Source: a bacterium
GTDB lineage: Bacteria; SAR324; XYD2-FULL-50-16
Assembly: GCA_018829445.1 (NCBI GenBank)
Contig: JAHJTV010000040.1
Coordinates: forward strand, 1-45,629
Length of the DNA stretch: 45,629 bases
Direction: 5' to 3'
Shown: in pieces, positions 17,168 through 26,167 of the stretch
Layout of the letters: each line of letters opens with the position of its first letter
Position numbering within the stretch: position 1 is the stretch's first letter
Notes under the pieces: generated by a model
Database searches by the model: none
What the model was told of the DNA's origin: nothing
Seen by the model: the letters and a program-made list of their open reading frames with translations, nothing else
Made by a program: the position numbers and the translations under genes

Positions 17168-17728
17168 AATCTGCCTCCTTTTAGAATGGTTAAACAATTA
17201 CAAAAAAGATGTCGCGAATTCAATACAAAAATCTGCCGTGATTTATCACGCTGAATTTTAAGGCTTTAGAATGCGCTGAAATACCTGAAGCATTCCCGAT
17301 TATGCCGGGTTAGCATCCATAAGCACTTAAACAAGCACATATTGCTAAAAACAAGGATTATGGTAGGGCGGGGTTACATCCCCGCCAGAACCAACTCAAA
17401 GGCGGCCATGTAAAGCCGCCCTACCGTTCTGATAAAATAAATATTGATGCCCAAAATACTCTAGAATGAGCATGTACGTGATTTATCCCAGCATTTATTT
17501 GGTCCAATATGCTGCAACCATTACTAGTCAGTCTTCAACACCGGGATGATAAATGAATTTAATCCCGTTCTTTTACGAGTATTTTGAAAACATACTTTTC
17601 AGAAAACAAATATGTTAACTTTCTGGTAGCATTTAGCAATTAATATATCATTATCAGATAGTCGCCCCCAAGTATAATTTAAAAAATTCATACAAGGTAT
17701 GATTTTTTTTCATAGGGAATTTTACAGC
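17168..17728. other. 561-bp intergenic region, regulatory by position
   Basis: This region lies between divergent genes (pruA on -, the LysR regulator on +). It holds the 64-bp palindromic repeat (17362-17425) and AT-rich flanks. LysR regulators often control divergent neighbours, so the pruA promoter and the LysR binding site should lie here. I see no clear T-N11-A dyad and no further gene. Confidence 0.5.
17362..17425. repeat. 64-bp REP-like palindromic element (copy 1)
   Basis: It starts GGTAGGGCGGGGTTACAT and ends ATGTAAAGCCGCCCTACC; the two ends are inverted copies, and each half forms a small hairpin itself. A second copy of the same length lies at 33692-33755. Similar 'GGTAGGGCGG...CCGCCCTACC' elements are dispersed in many environmental genomes, but I cannot search here. 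Confidence 0.85.
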
Positions 17729-18607
17729 ATGGATTTAAACCAGCTCAAAACCTTTTATACCCTTGCCCAGACAAAAAACTACTCGAATTGTGCCAAACGG
17801 TTATTTGTCACTCAATCTGCGGTCAGTCATTCCATTAAGAAGCTGGAAACCAGCATTGGTCATAAACTGGTGGAAAAAAGCGGCAGTGAATTCAGGTTAA
17901 CGAAAAAGGGAGAGATTCTGTTTTTCAGTTGCCAGAAGATCTTTTCCGAACTGGAAGCGACTGAAGATCTGATTAACAGCGAAAAGACGTCGATTGAGTT
18001 CATACGATTAGGATCACCCATAGAGTTCGGGGTTAGTATTCTCATCAAAAACATGAGTGAATTTTTACGCTTACACCCAAGGATTCATCTTGATTTCCAA
18101 TTGGGCAATTTTCTGTTCCCGGATCTCTTAAATGATAAGCTTGATATTCTTATCGACTGTAAAACGCACCAACACCCTGATGTCAGGACCATTACTCTTT
18201 TCCGGGAAGAATATGTAGTGATTGTTTCCCCTCAATATTTGAAGCGGCAAAATATCACAGAGGTTGTCAATCTTGAAAACTGCAACATTATTTCGATGGA
18301 TAAGGAACTGACATGGTGGGACAATTTTATTCATGCCTTGCCGCTGGAGTTGAATCTTCGGTTAACAAGGATTACGCGCATCAATCATGTCAGGGGAATG
18401 ATAAACGCTGTGATCAACTCAATGGGAGTTGGTTTTGTTCCAAAATATACGGTATTAAAAGAGCTGGCAGAAGGGTCACTGGTATCGTTGTTTCCAGAGA
18501 TACAATTACTGGAGGATCATTTTCGGATTTACCTGAAAAGTCATAAAAGCAGTTCGCGAAAGTATTCATCTTTGATTCAGTTTATCAAGCAGTTAAATCT
18601 TACCTGA
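17729..18607 (+). CDS. LysR-family transcriptional regulator
   Basis: From ATG 17729 the protein has 292 residues, the usual LysR length (about 290-310). An N-terminal winged helix-turn-helix is clear (MDLNQLKTFYTLAQTKNYS, CAKRLFVTQSAVSHSIKKLE, GHKLVEKSGSEFRLTKKGEIL). The rest is a type 2 periplasmic-binding-like effector domain (FIRLGSPIEFGVSILI, LDILIDCKTHQHPD, GMINAVINSMGVGFVPKY). An upstream in-frame ATG at 17699 lacks a better ribosome site and does not add to the family match. It lies 7 bases before the MocR-type gene and diverges from pruA; control of pruA or of the kinase cluster is possible. The effector is unknown. Confidence 0.92.
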   Translation: MDLNQLKTFYTLAQTKNYSNCAKRLFVTQSAVSHSIKKLETSIGHKLVEKSGSEFRLTKKGEILFFSCQKIFSELEATEDLINSEKTSIEFIRLGSPIEFGVSILIKNMSEFLRLHPRIHLDFQLGNFLFPDLLNDKLDILIDCKTHQHPDVRTITLFREEYVVIVSPQYLKRQNITEVVNLENCNIISMDKELTWWDNFIHALPLELNLRLTRITRINHVRGMINAVINSMGVGFVPKYTVLKELAEGSLVSLFPEIQLLEDHFRIYLKSHKSSSRKYSSLIQFIKQLNLT

Positions 18608-18614
18608 ATGAATC

Positions 18615-20090
18615 ATGACTCAAAATGAATCACATTTTCGTTACAAGGTTTTAGCCCGGGATATCGAAAAGAAGATAAAAAACGGGGTATACAAACCGGG
18701 GGAAAAGCTGCCATCCACGCGTGAGCTTCACAAAAAACTGAATCTCAGTATCAGCACTGTTTATAAAGCCTATATTGAGTTGGAGAAAAAAGGATTAATC
18801 GAAGCCAGACCGAAATCGGGTTACTATGTTAAGTTGTTTACGGTTGAAAATCTGACAGCCTTTAAAACAGATGCTGATCCGCCGGAAGGACTCTCCTTTT
18901 CCATGCTAAAACAGGAGTCAGATACGCCTCACAGGGTTGCGGTCCCCTCCTTCGTTAACCAGGCTTTGAAAGCGGTGAATCATCCCGATTACCTTCATAT
19001 GGGAACGGCCATGATCTCGCCAAAATTCCTGCCGTTTCAGGAGTTGCGCAAGGTATTAAAGGATCTCACCGATCGGGAAATGGAATCGATTCTGGGATAC
19101 AGCCTGCCACAAGGTGACCCGGAATTGCGTCGTCAACTATCCTTGCGATCATTGGGTATTGTGGATGGGATCAACGCCAAAGACTATATCATAACCAACG
19201 GTTGCACCGAAGCTGTTTCCCTGGCTCTGAAAGCGATTACCAAGCCCGGTGATATTGTTGCCATCGAGTCACCAACCTTTTACGGCTTTTTACCTTTGCT
19301 GGAAGACCTGGACCTGATGGCCGTCGAGATTCCAACAGATCCGGTTACCGGGGTTAAAATTGATGCCTTAAAGGATGCCGTCCGCAAATATCCTGTTAAA
19401 ACCTGTCTGTTAGTGCCAAATTTCCATAACCCGTTGGGATCTCTTATGCCCGATGATAATAAAAGGAGTCTGGTTGAATTCCTCAATAGGAAGGAGATCC
19501 CGATTATTGAAGACAATATCAACGCCGAACTGTATTACGGAAAACAACGGCCGATTCCTCTAAAGGCATTTGACAGGAAAGACCTGGTAATTTTCTGCTC
19601 ATCCTTTTCCAAGACTCTGGCACCAGGACTCAGAATTGGTTGGACGCTTCCCGGAAAGCGTTTTTTTAACAAGGTTCTGAAACTAAAAGCAGGGTTTTCT
19701 GTTTCCAGCTCATCTCTTGAACAACATCTGTTTTCGGTCTTCATGGTTCGCGGAAATTATGAACGCTATTTAAGATCTTTGAGAATACAGATTAAACAAC
19801 AGGTTTATCAATTCGCAGATGCTATCAACCGTTTATTCCCCAAACAGGTGAGAATCTACAAACCAAAGGGGGGGATCCTGCTGTGGATAGAACTGCCTGA
19901 GGGAGTAAATGGCATAAATATCTACCAGAGGGCCCTGGAAAAAAGGATATCCATACTTCCCGGAACTGTTTTTTCAACCTCCGGCAGATTTGACAATTTT
20001 ATCCGCATCGGTTGTGGATTCCCCTTTAATGATGAAACGGAAAAAGGCCTTGCTATTCTGAGTTCAATTATTGAAGATAATATCAAGTAA
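18615..20090 (+). CDS. MocR/PdxR-type GntR regulator with aminotransferase domain
   Basis: The 491-residue fusion has a GntR winged helix (residues about 8-75: YKVLARDIEKKIKNGVYKPG, LPSTRELHKKLNLSISTVYKA) and a fold-type I PLP aminotransferase domain (about 120-480). The PLP-binding lysine is in FCSSFSKTLAPGLRIGW; other motifs are YSLPQGDPELRRQLS, ITNGCTEAVSLAL, VPNFHNPLGSLM and IIEDNINAEL. Such proteins sense PLP or an amino compound bound to it and regulate transcription; true transaminase activity is not expected. Length is normal. It follows the LysR gene by 7 bases, so the two regulators are probably co-transcribed. Confidence 0.93.
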   Translation: MTQNESHFRYKVLARDIEKKIKNGVYKPGEKLPSTRELHKKLNLSISTVYKAYIELEKKGLIEARPKSGYYVKLFTVENLTAFKTDADPPEGLSFSMLKQESDTPHRVAVPSFVNQALKAVNHPDYLHMGTAMISPKFLPFQELRKVLKDLTDREMESILGYSLPQGDPELRRQLSLRSLGIVDGINAKDYIITNGCTEAVSLALKAITKPGDIVAIESPTFYGFLPLLEDLDLMAVEIPTDPVTGVKIDALKDAVRKYPVKTCLLVPNFHNPLGSLMPDDNKRSLVEFLNRKEIPIIEDNINAELYYGKQRPIPLKAFDRKDLVIFCSSFSKTLAPGLRIGWTLPGKRFFNKVLKLKAGFSVSSSSLEQHLFSVFMVRGNYERYLRSLRIQIKQQVYQFADAINRLFPKQVRIYKPKGGILLWIELPEGVNGINIYQRALEKRISILPGTVFSTSGRFDNFIRIGCGFPFNDETEKGLAILSSIIEDNIK

Positions 20091-20216
20091 TCAGGTATTG
20101 GCGCCCAAGGCAGCAACCCGGAGATTCAACGGTAAACTTGATATTCCGGAACTGAACTTCTTCAACCTGAGTATTCTGTAAAATAAAGATTTCTCCTCAC
20201 CGTCAGGTTATTATCA

Positions 20217-23015
20217 ATGACACGATTCTCTATTTTTATCCTGTACCTGCTCCTGTTGATTTTCGCACTTCCTTCACAACCTGGAGCGATAACCTTTCCA
20301 AAACGTCCCGTTGCAGAAAAAGGAATACTGGATTTAAGAAATTGGGATCTGGCCGAAAAGGGAACCATTCGCCTGGATGGAGAATGGCAGCTTTTTCATA
20401 ATCAATTGATATCATCGGCCGATATTTGGAATCAAAACCTGTCTAGTCAGGAGTATATCCGTCTACCGGGAATCTGGACCAAGCATGAAATCAACGGAAA
20501 ACGCCTGTCCGGCCAAGGGAATCATACTTTTCGATTGACTGTTTTGCTGGGAAACCAGGAAAAATCACTGGCCTTCAAGCTCATGGATATCAATTCCGCA
20601 TATAAACTATATGTAGGTAATGATTTGGCTGGTTCCAGTGGAGTTATCGGCACTTCAAAGGGAACCAGCCACCCGCGCATATTACCCCAGGTTGTTCCAT
20701 TTTTACCCAAATCGGATCAACTGGAGATTGTCCTTCAGGTTGGAAATTTCCATAGTAAAGATGGGGGTATGCGATTTCCAATTCTTTTGGGCGTTGAGGA
20801 AGATATTCGGGAGTTACGGGAACAATCCACCAATTTTGAATTCTTCCTTTTTGGCAGTATTCTTATTATGGGTCTGTACCACCTGGGAATATTTTTGTTT
20901 CGTCGTGTTGAACACTCTTCTCTCTACTTTGCCCTTTTCTGCCTGGCAATGGCGCTACGCACTCTTCTTACCGGAGAGCGATACCTGGCACATTCTTTTC
21001 CTGCCTGGAACTGGTCATTTTTGATCAAAATTGAGCAACTGACTTTTTTTCTGGTGGTACCACTCTTCGCCATGTTCACACAATCGGTGTTTTCCACACT
21101 GTTTTCTTCCAGGTTCACCCGGTTGCTGCAGATTGCAAGTGCAGCGGCTTCGGTTTCCCTGGTTTTTGTTACAGTTGAAACAAGCAGTTTGATTATTCCC
21201 TATTTTGAACTCCTGACCCTGATTCTCCTTTTCTATGTGATCTTTATTATTATAAGAGCTCTCAGGCAGGGTCGGGAAGGTACAGTTGTTTTTCTGCTGG
21301 GATTCATTATCTTGTTTGCAACAGCCATCAATGACATTCTATTTGATCGGCAGATTATTTTTACGGGATTCTGGGTTCCCTTTGGCGTATTCGGAATGAT
21401 CTGCTCCCAGGCTTTTTTTCTCTCGGGAAAGTTTTCGCTGGCGTTTTCCCGTCAAGAGTTTTTGTCCAAAGAACTGGCTAAAAAATCGGAGCAACTGTCA
21501 CAAAAGAATATCGAACTGAAACATCATGAAAACATCCTGAAACAGAAGGTAACGGAACGAACAGAATCCATTAAACAATTGCTGGATAATACGGGGCAAG
21601 GTTTTTTAACTTTTAACTCCCAATACCTGATTGAACCGGTTTACTCCAAAACCTGCACCTCTCTTTTTAATTCTGCTATCGAAAACCGGAATATTTTTGA
21701 TCTGCTTTTTAGTCAACTTGAAAAAAAGCAACATTCACTGCTGCGCGATGTACTGGATCTGGTTTTCAAGGGGACAACCGACCTGCAGGATCTAGAGGAG
21801 ATACTTCCATCGGAGGTGGAGCTTAATGACAGACATCTGAAAATCGAATTTCGCTTAATTGATGCTCTGGTAAAAAGTGAGCAAAATAGAATCATGGTGA
21901 TTCTGACAGATGTCACCCTGGAAAAAACGCTGAAAAAGCAGCTGGAGCTGGATGAAGAAAGAAAGGATAAGATTTACAAAATCGCTGCCGATAAAAATGA
22001 ATTCATTAGTTTTATTAAAAGTCTAAAAAGAGATTTCCAGGCTCTGTATCAGCTAATAAGCTCCAACGCGAGTGAAACTGAGTTCACAAAACTCCTGATG
22101 ACACTCCATACCGTTAAAGGAAACAGCAATACCTATCATCTAAATGCCATCGCTCTTGAATCCCACAGGTTGGAATCCCTCATTGAAGAAATTCAAAAGG
22201 AAAATCGGAATTTAAACAACACTGAAAAAGAAATAATCAAAAATGGAATAATCAATCTTGAAACCTGCCTGAATAAGAGTTTGAACGAACTGGCTGAGAT
22301 TATCCCTCCGGAAGAATTATTATCGGATGAACGCTATTTTAGAATCGCTGAAACAAAGATAAAGACACTCAAAGAAGAGTTAAAACAAGTTATTAAGCAA
22401 GACCATGATGCCGATTTTGAAGAGATATTCAACCGTTTCAGAAAACAACCCATCTCAAATGCATTCAGAACTTTGGCTACTGCGGCTAACAAGTTGGCCA
22501 AGCAACTCTCCAAAGTGGTTGCTATAGAATTCAATGGATTACTGGTTGAGATCTCTTATGATCGTTATCGGCAGCTCTTTGAGGAGCTGGTTCATGTCAT
22601 GCAGAACAGCATTGACCATGGCATTGAAAGCCCCGATATCCGAGTCAAAAAAGGAAAGCCCGATTTTGGCAGACTATTTTTTTCTGCTTCCATAAAAAAC
22701 GGAATTTTTACTATTTCAATGGCGGACGACGGGTGTGGCATTGACATTAAAGCTTTAAAATCTAAAATCCTTGAGAAAAAGCTGGCAACTGAACAAGATC
22801 TGGAAGTACTTTCCAATGAAAAAATTATGCAGTTCATCTTTAAACCGGGATTTTCGACCAAAGATGATACAACACAGATTTCTGGTAGAGGTTATGGGCT
22901 TGCTGCGGTGCAGGAAGCTGTTAACCAATTGGGGGGGAATATTCATGTATATTCCGAACCGGAAAAAGGTACAGTGTTTGAGATTACCACACCCGACTTG
23001 GAATCACCCGAATAA
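20217..23015 (+). CDS. 7TMR-DISM sensor fused to CheA-like Hpt and HATPase domains
   Basis: The 932-residue protein is a sensory transducer. Residues 1-24 are a signal peptide. About 35-195 form a galactose-binding-like extracellular 7TMR-DISM input domain (IRLDGEWQLF, YIRLPGIWTKHE, VVPFLPKSDQLEIVLQVGNF). Seven membrane helices follow to about 405 (FLFGSILIMGLYHLGIFLF, LYFALFCLAMALRTLL, etc.). A coiled coil (405-455) leads to a PAS-like segment (LDNTGQGFLTFNSQYLIEPV), then an Hpt domain with TLHTVKGNSNTYH (His 631), and a CheA-type ATPase (ELVHVMQNSIDHGIE, DDGCGIDIKAL, GFSTKD, GRGYGLAAVQEAV). No receiver or CheW domain is seen. The phosphoacceptor partner is not in the neighbourhood. Confidence 0.87.
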   Translation: MTRFSIFILYLLLLIFALPSQPGAITFPKRPVAEKGILDLRNWDLAEKGTIRLDGEWQLFHNQLISSADIWNQNLSSQEYIRLPGIWTKHEINGKRLSGQGNHTFRLTVLLGNQEKSLAFKLMDINSAYKLYVGNDLAGSSGVIGTSKGTSHPRILPQVVPFLPKSDQLEIVLQVGNFHSKDGGMRFPILLGVEEDIRELREQSTNFEFFLFGSILIMGLYHLGIFLFRRVEHSSLYFALFCLAMALRTLLTGERYLAHSFPAWNWSFLIKIEQLTFFLVVPLFAMFTQSVFSTLFSSRFTRLLQIASAAASVSLVFVTVETSSLIIPYFELLTLILLFYVIFIIIRALRQGREGTVVFLLGFIILFATAINDILFDRQIIFTGFWVPFGVFGMICSQAFFLSGKFSLAFSRQEFLSKELAKKSEQLSQKNIELKHHENILKQKVTERTESIKQLLDNTGQGFLTFNSQYLIEPVYSKTCTSLFNSAIENRNIFDLLFSQLEKKQHSLLRDVLDLVFKGTTDLQDLEEILPSEVELNDRHLKIEFRLIDALVKSEQNRIMVILTDVTLEKTLKKQLELDEERKDKIYKIAADKNEFISFIKSLKRDFQALYQLISSNASETEFTKLLMTLHTVKGNSNTYHLNAIALESHRLESLIEEIQKENRNLNNTEKEIIKNGIINLETCLNKSLNELAEIIPPEELLSDERYFRIAETKIKTLKEELKQVIKQDHDADFEEIFNRFRKQPISNAFRTLATAANKLAKQLSKVVAIEFNGLLVEISYDRYRQLFEELVHVMQNSIDHGIESPDIRVKKGKPDFGRLFFSASIKNGIFTISMADDGCGIDIKALKSKILEKKLATEQDLEVLSNEKIMQFIFKPGFSTKDDTTQISGRGYGLAAVQEAVNQLGGNIHVYSEPEKGTVFEITTPDLESPE

Positions 23016-23021
23016 GGAGAT

Positions 23022-24011
23022 CTAAATTACAAGTGCTCCTGCAAACACCTGTTTTAACTGGATAAGAAGACTCTCTATTGCCAGTGCTTTCCCTGCATTC
23101 AAGCGAACAGCCATTTCCGTCTCTATGGTTAGATTAAACGCCCACAACAGCTGTTCTTTGGTATAGTTTAAATTCATCGCTTTCAATTCCCCCATTAAGT
23201 CTCTATTGGTGACCAATTCAAGCTGCTGATCCTTAAAATAGCAAAAATCCTTAATCCAATGGGCGCAGAATTCGAAGAAGTAATTGTGCAACTCTTTCTT
23301 AATCCAATGATCCACGAGGTTAAAATGGGTCGCCATGCTTTCATCGCTTAAACCGGTCAGTATTTTAAAAACCTGGATCCGCATGGTATACAGCACTGCT
23401 GAATTTGCTATAAAGTCTTTACGTACTATCCCTTTCGAATAATTAAGAACCAACTCAATCTCTTCTTCATTGATCGAATAATCTTTATCCAGGATTCTCT
23501 TCAGATTATTTTTTGTTAGAGGTGCGAATTGAATTTTTTGACATCTTGAGAGGATGGTTTCCAAAAGCAGGGTTTCATCCAGGGTCATCAGAATAATCAG
23601 GGTATTAAGGGGGGGTTCTTCCAGGATTTTCAGAAAACTGTTGGCGGCTTCCTGATTCAGCCTGTTTGCATCCTTTACCAGGATAATCCGTTTTTTTGCA
23701 TAGGCGGGTTTCAAGCTTAGCAAATTGATCAAATCATGAACCTGGGAGATTTTGATAAACTGACCATCCGGTTTCACGATCTTAAAATCCGGATGAGAAC
23801 CCGAATCATAAAGCCGACAATTAGGGCATTGACGACAATAGTCGTTCGTTTCGCAATTAATCAGCTGCGCAAACGCTTTAACCAGTGTACTTTTTCCGAT
23901 ACCGTTTTCGCCAATAAACAGGTAAGCCGAAGGAATCCTGTCTTTTTGATAGGCGGACAACAGCCGTTCTTTTGCATTTTCATGTCCGAATACACCGGGA
24001 AAATTAATCAT
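23022..24011 (-). CDS. holB: DNA polymerase III, delta prime subunit
   Basis: HolB is part of the clamp-loader complex of the replicative polymerase. This is 329 residues with GENGIGKSTLVKAFAQ (Walker A), a zinc module (CETNDYCRQCPNCRL), IILVKDANRLNQEAANSFLKILEEPP and ILSRCQKIQF (sensor 1 region). The C-terminal collar domain is weakly conserved as usual. ATG 24011 overlaps the end of tmk by 8 bases, so translation is coupled. The stop lies 6 bases from that of the facing kinase gene, with no terminator between. Confidence 0.94.
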   Translation of the reverse strand: MINFPGVFGHENAKERLLSAYQKDRIPSAYLFIGENGIGKSTLVKAFAQLINCETNDYCRQCPNCRLYDSGSHPDFKIVKPDGQFIKISQVHDLINLLSLKPAYAKKRIILVKDANRLNQEAANSFLKILEEPPLNTLIILMTLDETLLLETILSRCQKIQFAPLTKNNLKRILDKDYSINEEEIELVLNYSKGIVRKDFIANSAVLYTMRIQVFKILTGLSDESMATHFNLVDHWIKKELHNYFFEFCAHWIKDFCYFKDQQLELVTNRDLMGELKAMNLNYTKEQLLWAFNLTIETEMAVRLNAGKALAIESLLIQLKQVFAGALVI

Positions 24012-24636
24012 AATTCCCCTTCAATTTTGATAAAACCTGGGATTCGACCTCTTTTTGTATTGCAGCAATGGAATTCTCTGCGGAAATTACAATAAACCGA
24101 TCCGGTTCCTCTTTGGCAATCTTCTGGTAAACCTTGCGAATTCGATCAAAAAACTCCCGGTCTTCTCTCTCCAGTCGGCAGTTTTCAGTGTTTAAGGCTT
24201 TGTTGCGGATATTTAATCTTCTTTGGGATTCTTCAACTGAAATATCAAACCATAATGTTAAATCGGGAGTTAACAGAAGGTTCATCTTCAGGGGTTCCAG
24301 CCAGGAAAGATCAAGTTGCCGGCCTCCACCTTGATAAGCCACGGTTGCATCATGATAACGATCACACAAAACGATTTTTTTTGCCTTGAGGGATGGTTTA
24401 ATCACCTGATTGATATGCTGAATCCTGTCTGCCATATACAGCAATACTTCGGTCTCAGGGACCATCTCGGAATGTTCAGGATTTAGCAGGATTTCACGAA
24501 TTTTTAAGCCGATATCCGTTCCGCCGGGTTGGCGGGTATTGATAAAATCAAATCCTTTTGCTTTTAAGGTCTCCCCTAAAAGGTTCATCTGGGTGGTTTT
24601 GCCACTGGCATCGATTCCTTCAAAAGTAATAAGCAT
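24004..24636 (-). CDS. tmk: Thymidylate kinase
   Basis: It phosphorylates dTMP to dTDP, an essential nucleotide step. From ATG 24636 it has 210 residues (family 205-215): ITFEGIDASGKTTQMNLL (P-loop), INTRQPGGTDIGLKIREIL (DR/E-type base-binding region), VLCDRYHDATVAYQGGGR (DRY motif), LWFDISVEESQRRLNIR and a LID-like FFDRIRKVY. A TTG at 24654 would add six residues; either is possible as no strong ribosome site is visible. The final codons overlap holB, the classical tmk-holB arrangement. Confidence 0.95.
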   Translation of the reverse strand: MLITFEGIDASGKTTQMNLLGETLKAKGFDFINTRQPGGTDIGLKIREILLNPEHSEMVPETEVLLYMADRIQHINQVIKPSLKAKKIVLCDRYHDATVAYQGGGRQLDLSWLEPLKMNLLLTPDLTLWFDISVEESQRRLNIRNKALNTENCRLEREDREFFDRIRKVYQKIAKEEPDRFIVISAENSIAAIQKEVESQVLSKLKGNYD

Positions 24637-24781
24637 GCTTAGTTTTGTTTCCAATATTGAATTTCACGGATTATTGTAAGATTTCCTTGTTTAAGTGCTT
24701 GAATTAGTAAGCCTGCAGCAAAAGATAACACTCTGGTATCCCAAAACCGTTCGAAGTGAGGGCTCAAAGCTAACTGCTTTT

Positions 24782-26059
24782 CTATACCCTCCGAATATCC
24801 GCTCCCAGAGCAATCAATCGATCATCAATCCGGGCATAACCTCGATCGATCTGCTGGATATTTTGAATTTCACTGGTTCCTTCCGCACAAAGAGAGGCGA
24901 TCAGCAATGCCATCCCAGCCCGGATATCCGGACTGGAAAGGATACATCCGCGAAGTCTTGATGGTCCTACCACCACAGCCCGATGCGGGTCACAGAGAAT
25001 GATCTTTGCACCCATCCGGATTAATCCATCCACCCAGAACAATCGACTCTCAAACATTTTTTCGAAAATAAGAACGGTTCCCCGGCATTGGGTGGCGACA
25101 ACCGTCATGATACTGGTCAAATCAGCCGGGAATCCCGGCCAGGGAGCATCATCGATTTTGGGAATCGATTGGTCGATATCGTTTTTGATTTCCAATTCCT
25201 GATCAGCAGGTACCAATAGATCTTCACCGACGGTTTTGGTATGGACTCCCAATATTTTGAAGTACGGCAGTATCAATCCCAGGTTATCGATATCCGGTTT
25301 CTCAATTGTAATTTCACTTCTGGTTGAAACAGCCAGCCCGATTAATGACCCCACCTCGGTATGATCCGGTTTGATCCTGTGATCGCATCCTGCCAGTGAG
25401 TCAACTCCTTCAATTATAAGCCGGTTACTGCCAATGCCTTCAATATGGGCTCCCATGGCAGTTAACATATTACACAATCCCTGCACATGTGGCTCACAAG
25501 CGGCATTGTACACTGTCGTTCTACCCTCTGCCAGCACAGCCGCCATGATAATGTTCTCAGTTGCCATAACACTGGCTTCATCGAGTAGAATGTCACATCC
25601 CTTTAAGCGATTTGCCTTGGCGATAAACGAACCCGATTCCCGGGTGATCTCGGCTCCAAGGCGTTCCAACGCTATGATATGAGTATCCAGTCTTCTTCTT
25701 CCGATTGAATCACCACCCGGAATATAAATTCTGGCTTTCTTGAAGCGGTACAATAGGGGAGATATCAGCAGAAACGATCCCCGAATAGACTCCGAAAGTT
25801 TTTGATCCGGAGAGGAGGAAATCAATTGAGAAGCGTCAAAATCGTAGGAGTTCTCTCCCTGATGACTGATTGAAACGCCAAGACCTTCCAAAATAGACAT
25901 CATGCTGTTGATATCACCAATATTCGGAATGTTATGGATAGTAACCGGTCTCTCGCTCATTAAAACAGCTGCCAACACCGGTAAGGCTTCGTTTTTGTTG
26001 CCTGAGGGAACAATGCTCCCCTTAAGTTTGTTTCCGCCATTGACAATGAACTGCCCCAT
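24782..26059 (-). CDS. murA: UDP-GlcNAc 1-carboxyvinyltransferase, Cys-to-Asp variant
   Basis: MurA adds enolpyruvate from PEP to UDP-GlcNAc, the first committed step of peptidoglycan synthesis in the cytoplasm. From ATG 26059 (GGGAG five bases upstream) it has 425 residues (E. coli 419). Lys22 and Asn23 (SGNKNEALP), PGFPADLTS (the Asp equivalent of E. coli 305) and IRAGMALLIA (Arg 397 region) are retained. The active-site loop reads GGDSIGRRRLDTHI near residue 117, where the usual sequence is GGCxIGxRP: the catalytic Cys is Asp. In Mycobacterium and Chlamydia this change gives intrinsic fosfomycin resistance with retained activity. A second murA elsewhere is possible. The gap to tmk is 145 bases. 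Confidence 0.94.
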   Translation of the reverse strand: MGQFIVNGGNKLKGSIVPSGNKNEALPVLAAVLMSERPVTIHNIPNIGDINSMMSILEGLGVSISHQGENSYDFDASQLISSSPDQKLSESIRGSFLLISPLLYRFKKARIYIPGGDSIGRRRLDTHIIALERLGAEITRESGSFIAKANRLKGCDILLDEASVMATENIIMAAVLAEGRTTVYNAACEPHVQGLCNMLTAMGAHIEGIGSNRLIIEGVDSLAGCDHRIKPDHTEVGSLIGLAVSTRSEITIEKPDIDNLGLILPYFKILGVHTKTVGEDLLVPADQELEIKNDIDQSIPKIDDAPWPGFPADLTSIMTVVATQCRGTVLIFEKMFESRLFWVDGLIRMGAKIILCDPHRAVVVGPSRLRGCILSSPDIRAGMALLIASLCAEGTSEIQNIQQIDRGYARIDDRLIALGADIRRV

Positions 26060-26107
26060 AAACACTCCCTAGTGAATTTTCCAATAATCTAACATGATTT
26101 GATACTA

Positions 26108-26138
26108 CTCTCCAACGGCAAGGCTGTCGCCCGGAGAG
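26108..26138 (-). terminator. Weak hairpin in the amrS-murA spacer
   Basis: CTCTCC (26108-26113) can pair with GGAGAG (26133-26138) around a GC-rich loop. It lies after amrS and before murA on the minus strand. There is no T-run on that side, so it may only attenuate or stabilise. Confidence 0.35.
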
Positions 26139-26167
26139 AGCCCCTTGAGGATTCTAAACTGCAGGTA

